A DNA stretch of 64,000 bases, from positions 124,001 through 188,000 of the forward strand of contig JACKAX010000002.1 in the NCBI GenBank assembly GCA_020634875.1. Reading direction: 5' to 3'. Origin of the DNA: Anaerolineales bacterium. GTDB taxonomy: Bacteria > Chloroflexota > Anaerolineae > Anaerolineales > JABWBV01. The notes beneath the pieces were generated by a model. The model worked only from the letters and a program-made list of their open reading frames with translations. It was not told the origin of the DNA and did not search any database. Positions 1 through 7,829 of the stretch are shown in pieces. A program made the translations under genes and the position numbers. Position 1 is the stretch's first letter. Each line of letters opens with the position of its first letter.

Positions 1-541
1 CGTAATCCCCCTGTTCGAGGGCGTGTTGGGTGGTTTCGTCGAGTTTTTGGAGAAGTTGCCTGCGTAATTTCTCCCGGAGCGTTTCCGCCCATTCTTCAAA
101 GGCGCTGCTATCCACCAGATAGAAGTCAGACAAAAAATTACCCCGGTAAAGCGCCGCCGCGCGGGCCGGATCAGTCTCTAAACAAGCCTGAAAATCATCC
201 ACATCCAGGCGGACATCTGCCGCCGGATTGAGTTGCAGAGTCAGGCGCTCTGCCAGGATTAACGGAACCTGCCCGTTCCCGGATTTGCTGTTGACCTCGG
301 GGATGGTTTGCCGGAGCCGGTAAATCGTCTGGCGCAGGTTAACCTGGGCGGACTCAAGCAAGGTGTCCGGCCAGAGAAAATCCATCAACACTTCCCGGCG
401 GTGGGGGCGATCCTTTTCCATTGCCAGGTAAACCAACAAGGCCTGCACTTTCGCCGTGCGAAACTCATACACGGATTGATCGTCCAGCAACGCGGTTAAG
501 GGACCAAGCAGGTTCAACGTCAAGGCAGGCATGTTTTCCAT
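1..541 (-). CDS. SARP/BTAD-type transcriptional regulator, 5' part only
   Basis: Reading the minus strand from an ATG at 541 gives at least 180 residues that run off the left edge, so the C-terminal part is missing. Residues about 5-95 look like an OmpR/PhoB-type winged helix (VNLRQTIYRLRQT near its end). The next stretch, rich in Leu, Asp and Ala, looks like the start of a bacterial transcriptional activation domain (BTAD). That pair defines SARP/AfsR-type regulators, which are often long proteins with added ATPase and TPR parts; these cannot be seen here. A second in-frame ATG lies at 532. The gene is divergent from the small gene at 777, and the space between them carries phased TCACGG repeats that could be its binding site. 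The family call is firm; the target is inference. Confidence 0.75.
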   Translation of the reverse strand, partial: MENMPALTLNLLGPLTALLDDQSVYEFRTAKVQALLVYLAMEKDRPHRREVLMDFLWPDTLLESAQVNLRQTIYRLRQTIPEVNSKSGNGQVPLILAERLTLQLNPAADVRLDVDDFQACLETDPARAAALYRGNFLSDFYLVDSSAFEEWAETLREKLRRQLLQKLDETTQHALEQGDY

Positions 542-659
542 TTTAGCATGTTCCGTATGTTCGAGATGATGGACTTAAGATCATAAGTCATTCAAAGAGT
601 CTCCTCCCTAAACCTGAGCAGTTACCAAATCATGGCGAAAACGATAGCGCCAAAAACTG

Positions 660-722
660 TCACGGAAAATCCCTGCGATTTCACGGTACAGTCACGGACG
701 GGTCACGGACATTTGGGAAAAT
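660..722 (+). promoter_or_regulatory. Phased TCACGG direct repeats with a candidate -10, possible SARP operator
   Basis: TCACGG occurs at 660, 681, 692 and 703. The steps are 21, 11 and 11 bp, so the copies lie on about the same face of the helix. A weak -10 (GAAAAT, 717-722) starts 7-8 nt after the last heptamer. SARP regulators are known to bind direct heptamer repeats with 11-bp periodicity placed about 8 bp before the -10, and a SARP gene lies next door. The repeats and spacing are seen directly; the link to the regulator is inference. Confidence 0.55.
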
Positions 723-776
723 AGGGACATAGAAAACAAACGAACCAATCACTTTCACCGAGAAAGGAGCAACCTC

Positions 777-968
777 ATGAACCACCCCGATATCTCAACC
801 TACAACGCCAACCTCTACCTGGTCAAGATGATCCACGACGCTGAAGAGTATCGTCAGGCCCAAAAGCTGACCCCTCAGCCGACCGAACGAAATCTGCTAG
901 GCTGGTTGAAGAAACTGCCCGCACTAACCACCGAAACCCTCAAAAAGCCCGCCGCCCCCACCGCATAA
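777..968 (+). CDS. Small hypothetical protein (63 aa)
   Basis: This short reading frame has a good Shine-Dalgarno (AAGGAG, 9 nt before the ATG) and is followed at once by a strong terminator, so it is probably a real single-gene transcript. The product is soluble-looking, with a charged N-terminal half (DAEEYRQAQK), a GWLKKLPAL segment in the middle and a Pro/Ala/Thr-rich tail. It has no signal peptide, membrane segment or Cys pair. I do not recognise the family. It is divergent from the SARP-type regulator, and the phased repeats upstream make it a likely target of that regulator. It could be a small regulator or a precursor peptide; nothing in the sequence decides this. Confidence 0.6.
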   Translation: MNHPDISTYNANLYLVKMIHDAEEYRQAQKLTPQPTERNLLGWLKKLPALTTETLKKPAAPTA

Positions 969-998
969 ACCGAATAAACGGCATTGCGGCCACAGGAA

Positions 999-1035
999 AC
1001 AAAGCAATCTCCCCAAAGAGATTGCTTTGTTGTTT
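999..1035 (+). terminator. Rho-independent terminator of the 63-aa gene
   Basis: A perfect 12-bp stem (ACAAAGCAATCT, 999-1010, pairing with 1019-1030) encloses a short loop and is followed by TGTTT. It lies 31 bp after the stop codon at 968. Confidence 0.8.
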
Positions 1036-1043
1036 AAACCCCC

Positions 1044-1097
1044 AACCCGTTTCGACGGGTTTCCGCTCCCAGACGCCGAAATCCCATTCGGTGGCGT
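1044..1097. repeat. Two small hairpins, one with a UUCG tetraloop
   Basis: AACCCGT-TTCG-ACGGGTT (1044-1061) is a 7-bp hairpin closed by a stable UUCG loop. Just downstream, GACGCC at about 1071 pairs with GGCGTC at about 1092-1097. Both lie in non-coding DNA after the terminator. I can assign no function. Confidence 0.5.
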
Positions 1098-1134
1098 CCC
1101 ATCCGGCGGCTGAGATTGTTCAGAGCCAGGTTAT

Positions 1135-1300
1135 AGAAAGTTACAAGGCCTCTGTGGTTGCCTGCAGAGGGCTTGTAGAAAGTTACAAGCCGTCTGCGGG
1201 CAAAAAAATGGTCGTGTAGAAAGTTACAAGGGCATTGTGGTTGCCTGCAACGGGCTTCCAGAAAGTTACAAGGGGGTTGCGGTAGTCAAAAAAATATAAA
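1135..1300. repeat. Compound tandem repeat, 42-bp unit in an 83-bp higher-order unit
   Basis: AGAAAGTTACAAG occurs four times, starting at 1135, 1177, 1218 and 1260. The first and third copies are followed by TGTGGTTGCCTGCA and a CGGGCTT/AGGGCTT block. The second and fourth are followed by a run of seven As (GGCAAAAAAATG, GTCAAAAAAATA). The array is therefore two degenerate copies of an 83-bp unit made of two different halves. No convincing gene covers it; the rest of 969-1545 holds only the hairpins and inverted repeat listed separately. Confidence 0.75.
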
Positions 1301-1329
1301 GAAGTTATTCGTAGTTGCTCACAGAAAAA

Positions 1330-1390
1330 GGTGGGGTGGACGTGATGAAATCCTGCCCAATTAAGCATATCTCCGCACGTCCACCCCACC
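1330..1390. repeat. Perfect 15-bp inverted repeat with a 31-nt loop
   Basis: GGTGGGGTGGACGTG (1330-1344) is exactly complementary to CACGTCCACCCCACC (1376-1390). There is no T run on either side, so it is not a classic terminator. It lies about 155 bp before the GH13 start codon, in non-coding DNA. Confidence 0.7.
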
Positions 1391-1545
1391 TGGTGTCAAG
1401 GCGAGTAATTGCAGTTATTCCTGGCCTCAACACCGAAGGTTCACATCCCAGGAGGATTCGGTTAAAATCAACCCCGCCCTTTCCCCGGCAACAGATTTTG
1501 CAAACCATCCAACCAACAAACCAACTCCCCCCACAAGGACTCCTT

Positions 1546-3156
1546 ATGAAACCCCTCTGGTGGCAAAACGGCGTCGTTTACCAAATTTACCCCCGCAGTT
1601 TCAAAGACACGACCGGCAACGGCATTGGCGACCTCGCGGGCGTCATCGAAAACATGGACTACCTGTCCGACACCCTCGGCATTGACGCCCTCTGGTTCAG
1701 CCCCATCAACCCCTCCCCCATGAAAGACTTCGGCTACGATGTGGCCGATTATTGTGACGTAGACCCCATGTTCGGCGACCTCGCCACCTTCGACCGCTTG
1801 CTGGCCGAAGCACACAAACGCGGCCTCAAAGTGATCATTGACTGGGTGCCCAACCACTCATCCGACGAACACCCCTGGTTCCTCGAATCCCGCGCCAGCC
1901 GCGACAACCCCAAACGGGATTGGTACATCTGGCGCGACCCCAAACCCGACGGCTCCCCGCCCAACAACTGGGGCAGCTTCTTCGGCGGCCCCGCGTGGAC
2001 GTTCGACGAAAAAACGGGGCAATACTACATGCACCAGTTCGTCCCCGGCCAACCCGAACTCAACTGGCGCAACCCCGAACTCAAAAAAGCCATGCTTGAC
2101 AGCCTCCGGTTCTGGCTCGACCGGGGTATAGACGGTTTCCGCATGGATGTCATCGGCCTAATCATCAAAGACGAACAACTCCGCGACAACCCGCCGAACC
2201 CCAACGCCCCCGCCAACCTGCCCGAAAACGACCTCTTCAGCCGCCTCCACCAGGTGTACAACATGGATCAGGATGACGTTCACCCTGTCATGCGGGAAAT
2301 CCGGCAAGTGCTGGACGCATACAACGAACGCGTCGCCATCGGCGAACTTTGGGGGCCAATGGATCGCTGGATCAAATACTACGGCGCACCCTCGGCTGAA
2401 CCCGGAATGGGCAACGAACTCCACCTCCCCTTCAACTTCCGTCTCATGCACACCCCCTGGAATGCCGCTGCGATGCGTGCTTCCGTTGAAGAGATGGAAG
2501 GTTCCCTGCCCCCGTTCGCCTGGCCCAACTACTTCCTCGGCAACCACGACGGCACCCGCCTCGCCACCCGGTTTGGCGGACAACCCCAGGCCCGCCTCGC
2601 CGCGATGATGCTCCTCACCTTACGCGGCACCCCCACCGTTTATTATGGGGAAGAACTTGGCATGGAAAACGGCCTCATCCCCCCCGAAAAAATCCAGGAC
2701 CCCCAAGGCATCAACCTCGGCGCCGAACGCACCCGCGACGTCTGCCGCACCCCCATGCAATGGAACGCCACCGAAAACGCGGGCTTCTCGAACGTTGAAC
2801 CCTGGCTCCCCACTTCCGCGGATTACCGTACCCGCAACGTGGCCGCCATGCTAAACGACCCCACCTCGATCCTCACCCTCTACCGCGAACTCTTCGCCCT
2901 CCGCAAAGCCACCCCCGCCCTCAACGTAGGAAGCTACACCACCATCTTCACCCCCGCCACAGACTGCTTCGTTTACGAACGCGCTGCCGAAACCGACCGT
3001 TATCTCATCGCCCTCAACTTCTCCCCCGAACCGCAAACCCTGTCCCTGCCCGGGAGCGGAACTTGCCTCCTCTCCACCCATCTAGACCGGACCGGGGAAA
3101 CGGATTTGCATGCGTTGTCGCTGCGCCCGCACGAGGGTGTGATCGTCAAACTGTAA
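1546..3156 (+). CDS. GH13 alpha-glucosidase (oligo-1,6-glucosidase type)
   Basis: This 536-residue protein is a cytoplasmic (beta/alpha)8 alpha-glucosidase that would cleave short alpha-glucosides. It opens with WWQNGVVYQIYPRSF, the classic start of the family. The four GH13 motifs are present: DWVPNH, then GFRMDV with nucleophile D201, AIGELWG with acid/base E267, and FLGNHDGTR with transition-state stabiliser D335. There is no signal peptide. I chose the ATG at 1546 because the family motif begins four residues later; the frame stays open upstream to 1315 but crosses the inverted repeat. Alpha-1,4 versus alpha-1,6 preference cannot be settled by eye. It stands alone, with a strong terminator behind it. 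Confidence 0.93.
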   Translation: MKPLWWQNGVVYQIYPRSFKDTTGNGIGDLAGVIENMDYLSDTLGIDALWFSPINPSPMKDFGYDVADYCDVDPMFGDLATFDRLLAEAHKRGLKVIIDWVPNHSSDEHPWFLESRASRDNPKRDWYIWRDPKPDGSPPNNWGSFFGGPAWTFDEKTGQYYMHQFVPGQPELNWRNPELKKAMLDSLRFWLDRGIDGFRMDVIGLIIKDEQLRDNPPNPNAPANLPENDLFSRLHQVYNMDQDDVHPVMREIRQVLDAYNERVAIGELWGPMDRWIKYYGAPSAEPGMGNELHLPFNFRLMHTPWNAAAMRASVEEMEGSLPPFAWPNYFLGNHDGTRLATRFGGQPQARLAAMMLLTLRGTPTVYYGEELGMENGLIPPEKIQDPQGINLGAERTRDVCRTPMQWNATENAGFSNVEPWLPTSADYRTRNVAAMLNDPTSILTLYRELFALRKATPALNVGSYTTIFTPATDCFVYERAAETDRYLIALNFSPEPQTLSLPGSGTCLLSTHLDRTGETDLHALSLRPHEGVIVKL

Positions 3157-3175
3157 ACCCCAACTGCCTTAAAAC

Positions 3176-3212
3176 AAAAATGCGCTGGCTTTTGTCAGCG
3201 CATTTTTGTTTT
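3176..3212 (+). terminator. Terminator of the GH13 gene
   Basis: A 12-bp stem (AAAAATGCGCTG, 3176-3187, with 3196-3207) is followed by GTTTTTG, 19 bp after the stop codon. Confidence 0.85.
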
Positions 3213-3284
3213 TGTACATAGAAGGCACAGAAAGTACAGGCACACACAGACTTTATATTTTCTGGAGACCTTACAAGCAAAACC

Positions 3285-3381
3285 AAACTTCGGAAGTCTC
3301 CAACAGCATCCTTGCTTAAGAACCTGTTGCTGGATGCACTGTGGTCAAATAGTAGGTATATCTTTAAGACTTCCGAAGTTT
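3285..3381. repeat. Palindrome-ended intergenic repeat, family A copy 1
   Basis: The ends are AAACTTCGGAAGTCT (3285-3299) and AGACTTCCGAAGTTT (3367-3381), exact reverse complements. An inner pair GCATCC/GGATGC adds a second stem. Copies with the same ends occur at 11991-12086 and 22013-22108. Just before it, 3213-3239 holds a decayed piece of family B (AGAAGGCACAGAAAGTACAG). Confidence 0.8.
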
Positions 3382-3385
3382 TAAG

Positions 3386-4465
3386 TCAGATTATCTCCAA
3401 CCCATCCCTATCCGGCAATGCGGGAAATGGCGCGGTGGGTAGCGTTTGGTACCAGTACGCGACCGAGGCAACATCATCTTGCAAGGGTAAGTAACGCCCG
3501 CCGGAACGCCAGCCCAACGCCTGAATGGTTACCCGTAAATCCTTCTGAAATCGGATCGGGTCGGTGATATGCCAGCGATACATCCCCATCCGCAACTGGG
3601 TTTTGAAAATCCCTTCCGGCTGGATGACCTGATGGAATCCAGTGTAGGGAGTGGTGAAATCCTGGTATACCTTTTTGACCGGGTGTTCAAATCCGTAGGA
3701 ACCGCAGAAATAATCTTCGGTCCCCGTGCCGCAAATCGTGGGATATTCATCCCCATCCATGTAAAACTTGATCTCACCCTCTCCCCACCAACCGTTGTTA
3801 TTGCTCCCCCAGGCCAGATACGTGCCAACATAGTGCCCCTGCCCGCGCACCCCATCCAGGATCGTGTACACATCTTTGTACGGCAGCGGGTTCACCCGGC
3901 GGAATTGGGCGTGGAAGTAGGCGGCGTCGGCGGGCACGTCGGTCAGGGTGTAGTTGATTTGATAGTACAGCACCATGTCGGTGTCAGCGATGTTCGTCAT
4001 CGTGATGCGGCAGCGTTTCTGGAAAGGCATCTCCCAATAGCAGTTGAACGCGCTCCCAGGGTTGACACACACCGCCAGGGAGGTAAGTTGCGCGTACTCC
4101 CCCCACCCGCTCGCAAAGAAATCCCCCACCGGACACTCGACCGAGGGCTGCTCCTGATCATCCCAGTAAATCCGCAAAATGCTAAATCGCCACGCACCAG
4201 TGGGCGTCATCCAGATTTGTTGGATCGCCCCTGGCCCGGTGATGTTCGCCAGTTCAAACGTGGTTCCAGCTTGGATGATGATGGAGGGGGAGAGTTTCCA
4301 GCCGTGACCAAGTTCCCGCGCGGCGTTGGCTCCGGTTCCGTCAGTCGCCATGCCGCCTTTGCCTTTTTCCCCGGTAAAGTTTTCGGGACTGATGGAACGC
4401 GTTTGAGCGTTTGAGAGACGGGCGAGGTTGCCCATGTTCATGCCGAGGCCGTTGAAAGATGTCAT
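3386..4465 (-). CDS. GH172 (DUF2961) glycoside hydrolase
   Basis: This 359-residue protein matches the DUF2961 family, now GH172, whose characterised members act on fructofuranosyl or arabinofuranosyl bonds. Visible signs are the N-terminal SISPENFTGEKGKGGMA block, a central beta-sandwich with many aromatics, and the motif EGEIKFYMDGDE followed by GTGTEDYF. E229 and E250 are 21 residues apart, the same spacing as the two catalytic Glu residues I recall for the founding enzyme. No signal peptide is seen. The start codon has a good GAGGTAA Shine-Dalgarno and lies 3 bp after the stop of the upstream fusion gene, so it is the last gene of the minus-strand block. The exact substrate is unknown. 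Confidence 0.88.
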   Translation of the reverse strand: MTSFNGLGMNMGNLARLSNAQTRSISPENFTGEKGKGGMATDGTGANAARELGHGWKLSPSIIIQAGTTFELANITGPGAIQQIWMTPTGAWRFSILRIYWDDQEQPSVECPVGDFFASGWGEYAQLTSLAVCVNPGSAFNCYWEMPFQKRCRITMTNIADTDMVLYYQINYTLTDVPADAAYFHAQFRRVNPLPYKDVYTILDGVRGQGHYVGTYLAWGSNNNGWWGEGEIKFYMDGDEYPTICGTGTEDYFCGSYGFEHPVKKVYQDFTTPYTGFHQVIQPEGIFKTQLRMGMYRWHITDPIRFQKDLRVTIQALGWRSGGRYLPLQDDVASVAYWYQTLPTAPFPALPDRDGLEII

Positions 4466-4468
4466 ACA

Positions 4469-7297
4469 TTACCTCTCGATTTTCATAGTAAACACTTGTG
4501 TCTTCCCGACTTCCGGCGTACCCAACCATAATGGATACGCGTAGGTGTCGCTGGACGCCAGGGACAGATAGGTGTTGGTCAGGAGCAGCCCACCAAAGCT
4601 TGGAAAATCTTCGCCACGGATGGGGGTTGGGTTGAGTTGGAGGGGGGTGGCGAAGGTTTGGCCGCGGTCTTTGCTGAAGGTGTAATAGACATTGTATTGG
4701 CAAGTGTCTGCCGCGAAGGAGAGCAGACTGTTTTGCCAGCTTGAGAGGGTTTGCACACAGTCGGTCGTGTCGCCGGTGTGGGCGTAAAAGGCGAGGTCGA
4801 GCGTGCCGTTGGGGGCGAGGCTGATGACCGGGGCGTGATCAGGGTCGAAGAGGAGCGGCAGATCGGCACTGGCTAGGGTGGAGGTCCAGGTTTGACCGTT
4901 GTCGGAGGTGGTGGTGACAGCGATATGTTGGGAGGTCGCGTCGCCTGTGCGGTAGGCGAGGGCAAAGAGACCGTTGGCGGACGCGACACTGATCGGTCCC
5001 CAGGTTTTGGTGATCGGGGTTGGTTCGCCGAAGGAGTTGCCGCCATCGGTGGAGTTTGCCATCCAGACGGTGCGCGGCCAGGTCCAGGGATCGGGGTCCC
5101 AAACCCAGATCAGGGAAACATCAGTGCCGTTGCCAAAGAGGGCGTGAATATCGCTTGGCCCAGTGGCGCGGGCGGAAAAACTATCGTTGTAAGAAACGTG
5201 TTGGTCGGCGCGGGCGGTGAGGGACCAGCGCATTCCGTCGGCGGAGTGTTTGAGCGCGGGGGTGAGGAATTGGTTGTCGCCTTCCTGGGCGTCAAAGGAC
5301 AGATAAAGTTCGCCGTTTTGGGGGCTGACGAACAGCCAGGGACGGGCACCACCGCCGCCCGTGGGGGCTTCTATGAACTTGCCTTGCGAGGGGGCAAAGG
5401 TGTCCGCGGGGGGAAGCTGGTTGAGAACGAGGTTGTCATTTCGCTTGGCTTGAATGTACAGTGCACCGTCCGGGCCAAATAGCACTTGTCCGTTGTAAAA
5501 AACTTGCTGCGGGATGCTGAAGGTGGCGGTATTTTGCCAGGTTTGCCCGCCATCATTGGAGAGGTAGAAGGGCATTTCGACTTTGCAGGTGGGGAGCACA
5601 CAATCTTGTTTGGAGAAACGGGTGGCAACGGCGATGAGTTGATCGGGGTTGGCGGGATTGAGGGCCAGGGACGGTTCCGCGAAGATGCTGGCGTCGTCGA
5701 GGGGGATTGGTAATCCCGCGGGGGCCGGGATGGTGGGGGTGGATTGTGTGGGGTCGGGTATCTGCGCGATGGCCGTTTGCCCGCGGGGGATGTAGATCAC
5801 GGTTCCGGCGATGGTTTTGATGGGGCGGTAATAGGTGTCAATCGCCGCGAGCATGGCGGGGGTCCAGCGTTCCTTTTGGAGCGGATAGGGATCAAAATGG
5901 TGGATGAGGATCGCCCCAAATTTTTTGGCGGCGAGTTCGTCCAGCAGAGGTTGTTCGTTCCACATGCCTTCGTTGGCGAGTTGGGAGACTTCAAAGGGCT
6001 GGAGGTAGAGCGCACGGTGGTTGATGGTGAGCAGACCCATGTATTCGTCGGCGAGGATGGGGCCGTCGGTGTTTTTGACTTCCTGCTCAAGCATTTTGAG
6101 GGAGTCGGTGTCGGCGAGACGCGGGGAAAGTTGATAGTCTACGTCGTTCCGCATGGCGTTTTCCATGAGGAGGCCGAACTGCAAAGTGAGCAGGATGATA
6201 ACGGCGAGGTAACGCCAGGGATGGGCGCGGCTCCAAACGAGGGTGATCCCGGCGACGAGGGCCAGGGCCGCAGCGAGTTCGAGAAAATAGTTGATGTTGG
6301 AGCCAATTTTGCCGATGGTCAGGGCGGAGAGGGAAGCGCCGACAAGAAAGATGGCCACTAAAGGCCAGGATTTTTGCGTGCGCCAACCGATGAGCAGGTA
6401 GAGCGCACCGAACAGGAGAATGATGTACGAGACATTCCACAAATCGGTGAGGTGATTTTTTAGACGATCCCACCCGAACTCGTTGACGTTGGCTGTGACG
6501 ATGTTGTAGTAGAACCCACCGTGGGTGAGGGCGTTGAGCAGGAAAAACAACCCCAGCCCCAGTCCGCCGACAAGAACCGTTAAGCCCACCGCGCGGCGTT
6601 TGTCGTGCGTGAACAGCCAGACAGCCCCGGCGAGGGGCGCGGCGAGCGCGTAGGACTGCCGGGTGTACGCCGCGGCCACGAGCAACAGCCCACCCCCAAC
6701 CCAGGCCCAACGGGAATTGGGCCAGCGGGCCAAAACGTACAGCGCGCCCGTCGCGAACATCAACGCCAGCGAGTCAATCCGCGCCAGCCCCGACCATTGG
6801 ACGACATACGGACTGGCAAGGAAGAACAGGGCAGCCACAATCGCGGGGAGATATTGGACACTGAAACTTGGCTCAGGACTCTCTTCGTTTTCGGAGATCG
6901 GGAAGCTGCGGACAGTGAAAGTGAAGATAGTGAGGCCGATGAAAAGCGCGGAAAGCACCGTCGCGAGCACGGAGACCACGCGGGCCATGTGAAACGGGGA
7001 ACCGAACCCATTCAGGAAGGGAACCAGCGTGAGCACATACAGTGGCGGGTAGTTGGCGATGGTGTACGGCGGGGTATCGAGGTTGGCACGGTAAATGTTT
7101 TCGCCCTGGGCAAGGCGCATGGCCTGGTCAACAAGCGGCGCTTCCCCGTAGTCGAGCGGGTAGGGGTGTGCGATGGTCAGGCCACTATGCAGGAGAAAAA
7201 TCACCGCGGCGGCTGTCAGGAAGAAAACGAGAATGATTTTCGCACCGTCTTGAATGTAGGGGCGAAGTTTATTGAGGAAGGAAGTGATAAGAGCCAT
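4469..7297 (-). CDS. GT-C glycosyltransferase (GT39/ArnT-like) fused to an Asp-box beta-propeller domain
   Basis: The 942-residue product has two parts. Residues 1 to about 515 form a multi-spanning membrane enzyme of the GT-C fold: a first TM segment at about 22-40, then LDYGEAPL with the acidic pair D49/E52 expected in the first outer loop, about ten further TM segments and a short soluble tail. Such enzymes move sugars from polyprenyl carriers outside the membrane. Residues about 535-942 form a sialidase/BNR-like propeller with Asp boxes such as SNDGGQTW (580-587), STDGGNSF (749-756) and TSDNGQTW (797-804). The sialidase Arg triad is not obvious, so the propeller may bind rather than cut. 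Start at 7297 is chosen for AAGGA upstream. It is co-directional with GH172 and DUF58. Confidence 0.8.
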   Translation of the reverse strand: MALITSFLNKLRPYIQDGAKIILVFFLTAAAVIFLLHSGLTIAHPYPLDYGEAPLVDQAMRLAQGENIYRANLDTPPYTIANYPPLYVLTLVPFLNGFGSPFHMARVVSVLATVLSALFIGLTIFTFTVRSFPISENEESPEPSFSVQYLPAIVAALFFLASPYVVQWSGLARIDSLALMFATGALYVLARWPNSRWAWVGGGLLLVAAAYTRQSYALAAPLAGAVWLFTHDKRRAVGLTVLVGGLGLGLFFLLNALTHGGFYYNIVTANVNEFGWDRLKNHLTDLWNVSYIILLFGALYLLIGWRTQKSWPLVAIFLVGASLSALTIGKIGSNINYFLELAAALALVAGITLVWSRAHPWRYLAVIILLTLQFGLLMENAMRNDVDYQLSPRLADTDSLKMLEQEVKNTDGPILADEYMGLLTINHRALYLQPFEVSQLANEGMWNEQPLLDELAAKKFGAILIHHFDPYPLQKERWTPAMLAAIDTYYRPIKTIAGTVIYIPRGQTAIAQIPDPTQSTPTIPAPAGLPIPLDDASIFAEPSLALNPANPDQLIAVATRFSKQDCVLPTCKVEMPFYLSNDGGQTWQNTATFSIPQQVFYNGQVLFGPDGALYIQAKRNDNLVLNQLPPADTFAPSQGKFIEAPTGGGGARPWLFVSPQNGELYLSFDAQEGDNQFLTPALKHSADGMRWSLTARADQHVSYNDSFSARATGPSDIHALFGNGTDVSLIWVWDPDPWTWPRTVWMANSTDGGNSFGEPTPITKTWGPISVASANGLFALAYRTGDATSQHIAVTTTSDNGQTWTSTLASADLPLLFDPDHAPVISLAPNGTLDLAFYAHTGDTTDCVQTLSSWQNSLLSFAADTCQYNVYYTFSKDRGQTFATPLQLNPTPIRGEDFPSFGGLLLTNTYLSLASSDTYAYPLWLGTPEVGKTQVFTMKIER

Positions 7298-7313
7298 AGG
7301 TTTTCCTTGAAAA

Positions 7314-7829
7314 TTACTCGGTGCCTGAATCTTCTCTTGGGTCGGATAAGCGCATGAGCCCCCGTAGGCCAAAGAACATCATCAAGCCCAAAATGAGCGT
7401 AACGACAAAACTGGTGGAAATTCGCACGGTCAGGGCCACCACACCCAACAACCACGCCGCCCCGGCCACGCCCCCCAACCGCCGGAGATGGGCATAAAAC
7501 TGCCCGGTCACTTCTTTTTCTCGGAGAAGGTCGTGCGTAAACGGTTCGAGCAACCGGGTGAAATGATCCAAATCCCAGGCCATGACCAGCAACACAAACT
7601 GCGTGAGCAGCCAGACTGGGGAATAATGCAGAAAGACGCCCGCGACCCCCGCCCCGACGAGAAACAGAAAACTGACTGTGGCACGTTGACGATGATACGG
7701 CGCGGGAACCAACCAAACCCCGCCCGCCAACAGACAAACCAACCCCATCTGCCACCGCCCGTCCACGGTGTACTGAATCCCTAACCCCAGCGCCCCACTG
7801 ACCATCGCAAGCAGTGCCACCCTACGCAT
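7314..7829 (-). CDS. Small membrane protein of the MoxR/DUF58 cluster
   Basis: This 171-residue protein has about five hydrophobic segments arranged as two pairs around a charged central stretch (HFTRLLEPFTHDLLREKEV, about residues 85-105), then a last pair and an acidic tail. I do not recognise a named family. Its ATG at 7829 overlaps the DUF58 stop codon (ATGCGTAG), which argues for translational coupling, and the fusion glycosyltransferase starts 16 bp after its stop. Longer upstream in-frame starts exist but lie inside DUF58. It probably acts in the membrane with DUF58 and the DUF4129 protein. Confidence 0.75.
   Translation of the reverse strand: MRRVALLAMVSGALGLGIQYTVDGRWQMGLVCLLAGGVWLVPAPYHRQRATVSFLFLVGAGVAGVFLHYSPVWLLTQFVLLVMAWDLDHFTRLLEPFTHDLLREKEVTGQFYAHLRRLGGVAGAAWLLGVVALTVRISTSFVVTLILGLMMFFGLRGLMRLSDPREDSGTE

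Noticed and set aside
1135..1300. A small CRISPR array
   Set aside because: Only 13 bp are repeated, the spacers are themselves repeated in alternation, and there are no cas genes.
3285..3381. An insertion sequence with terminal inverted repeats
   Set aside because: At under 100 bp it has no room for a transposase; it is a non-coding palindromic element.
3569..4414. A 281-codon plus-strand frame opposite the GH172 gene
   Set aside because: The minus strand encodes the GH172 motif with correctly spaced Glu residues; the plus-strand product resembles nothing.
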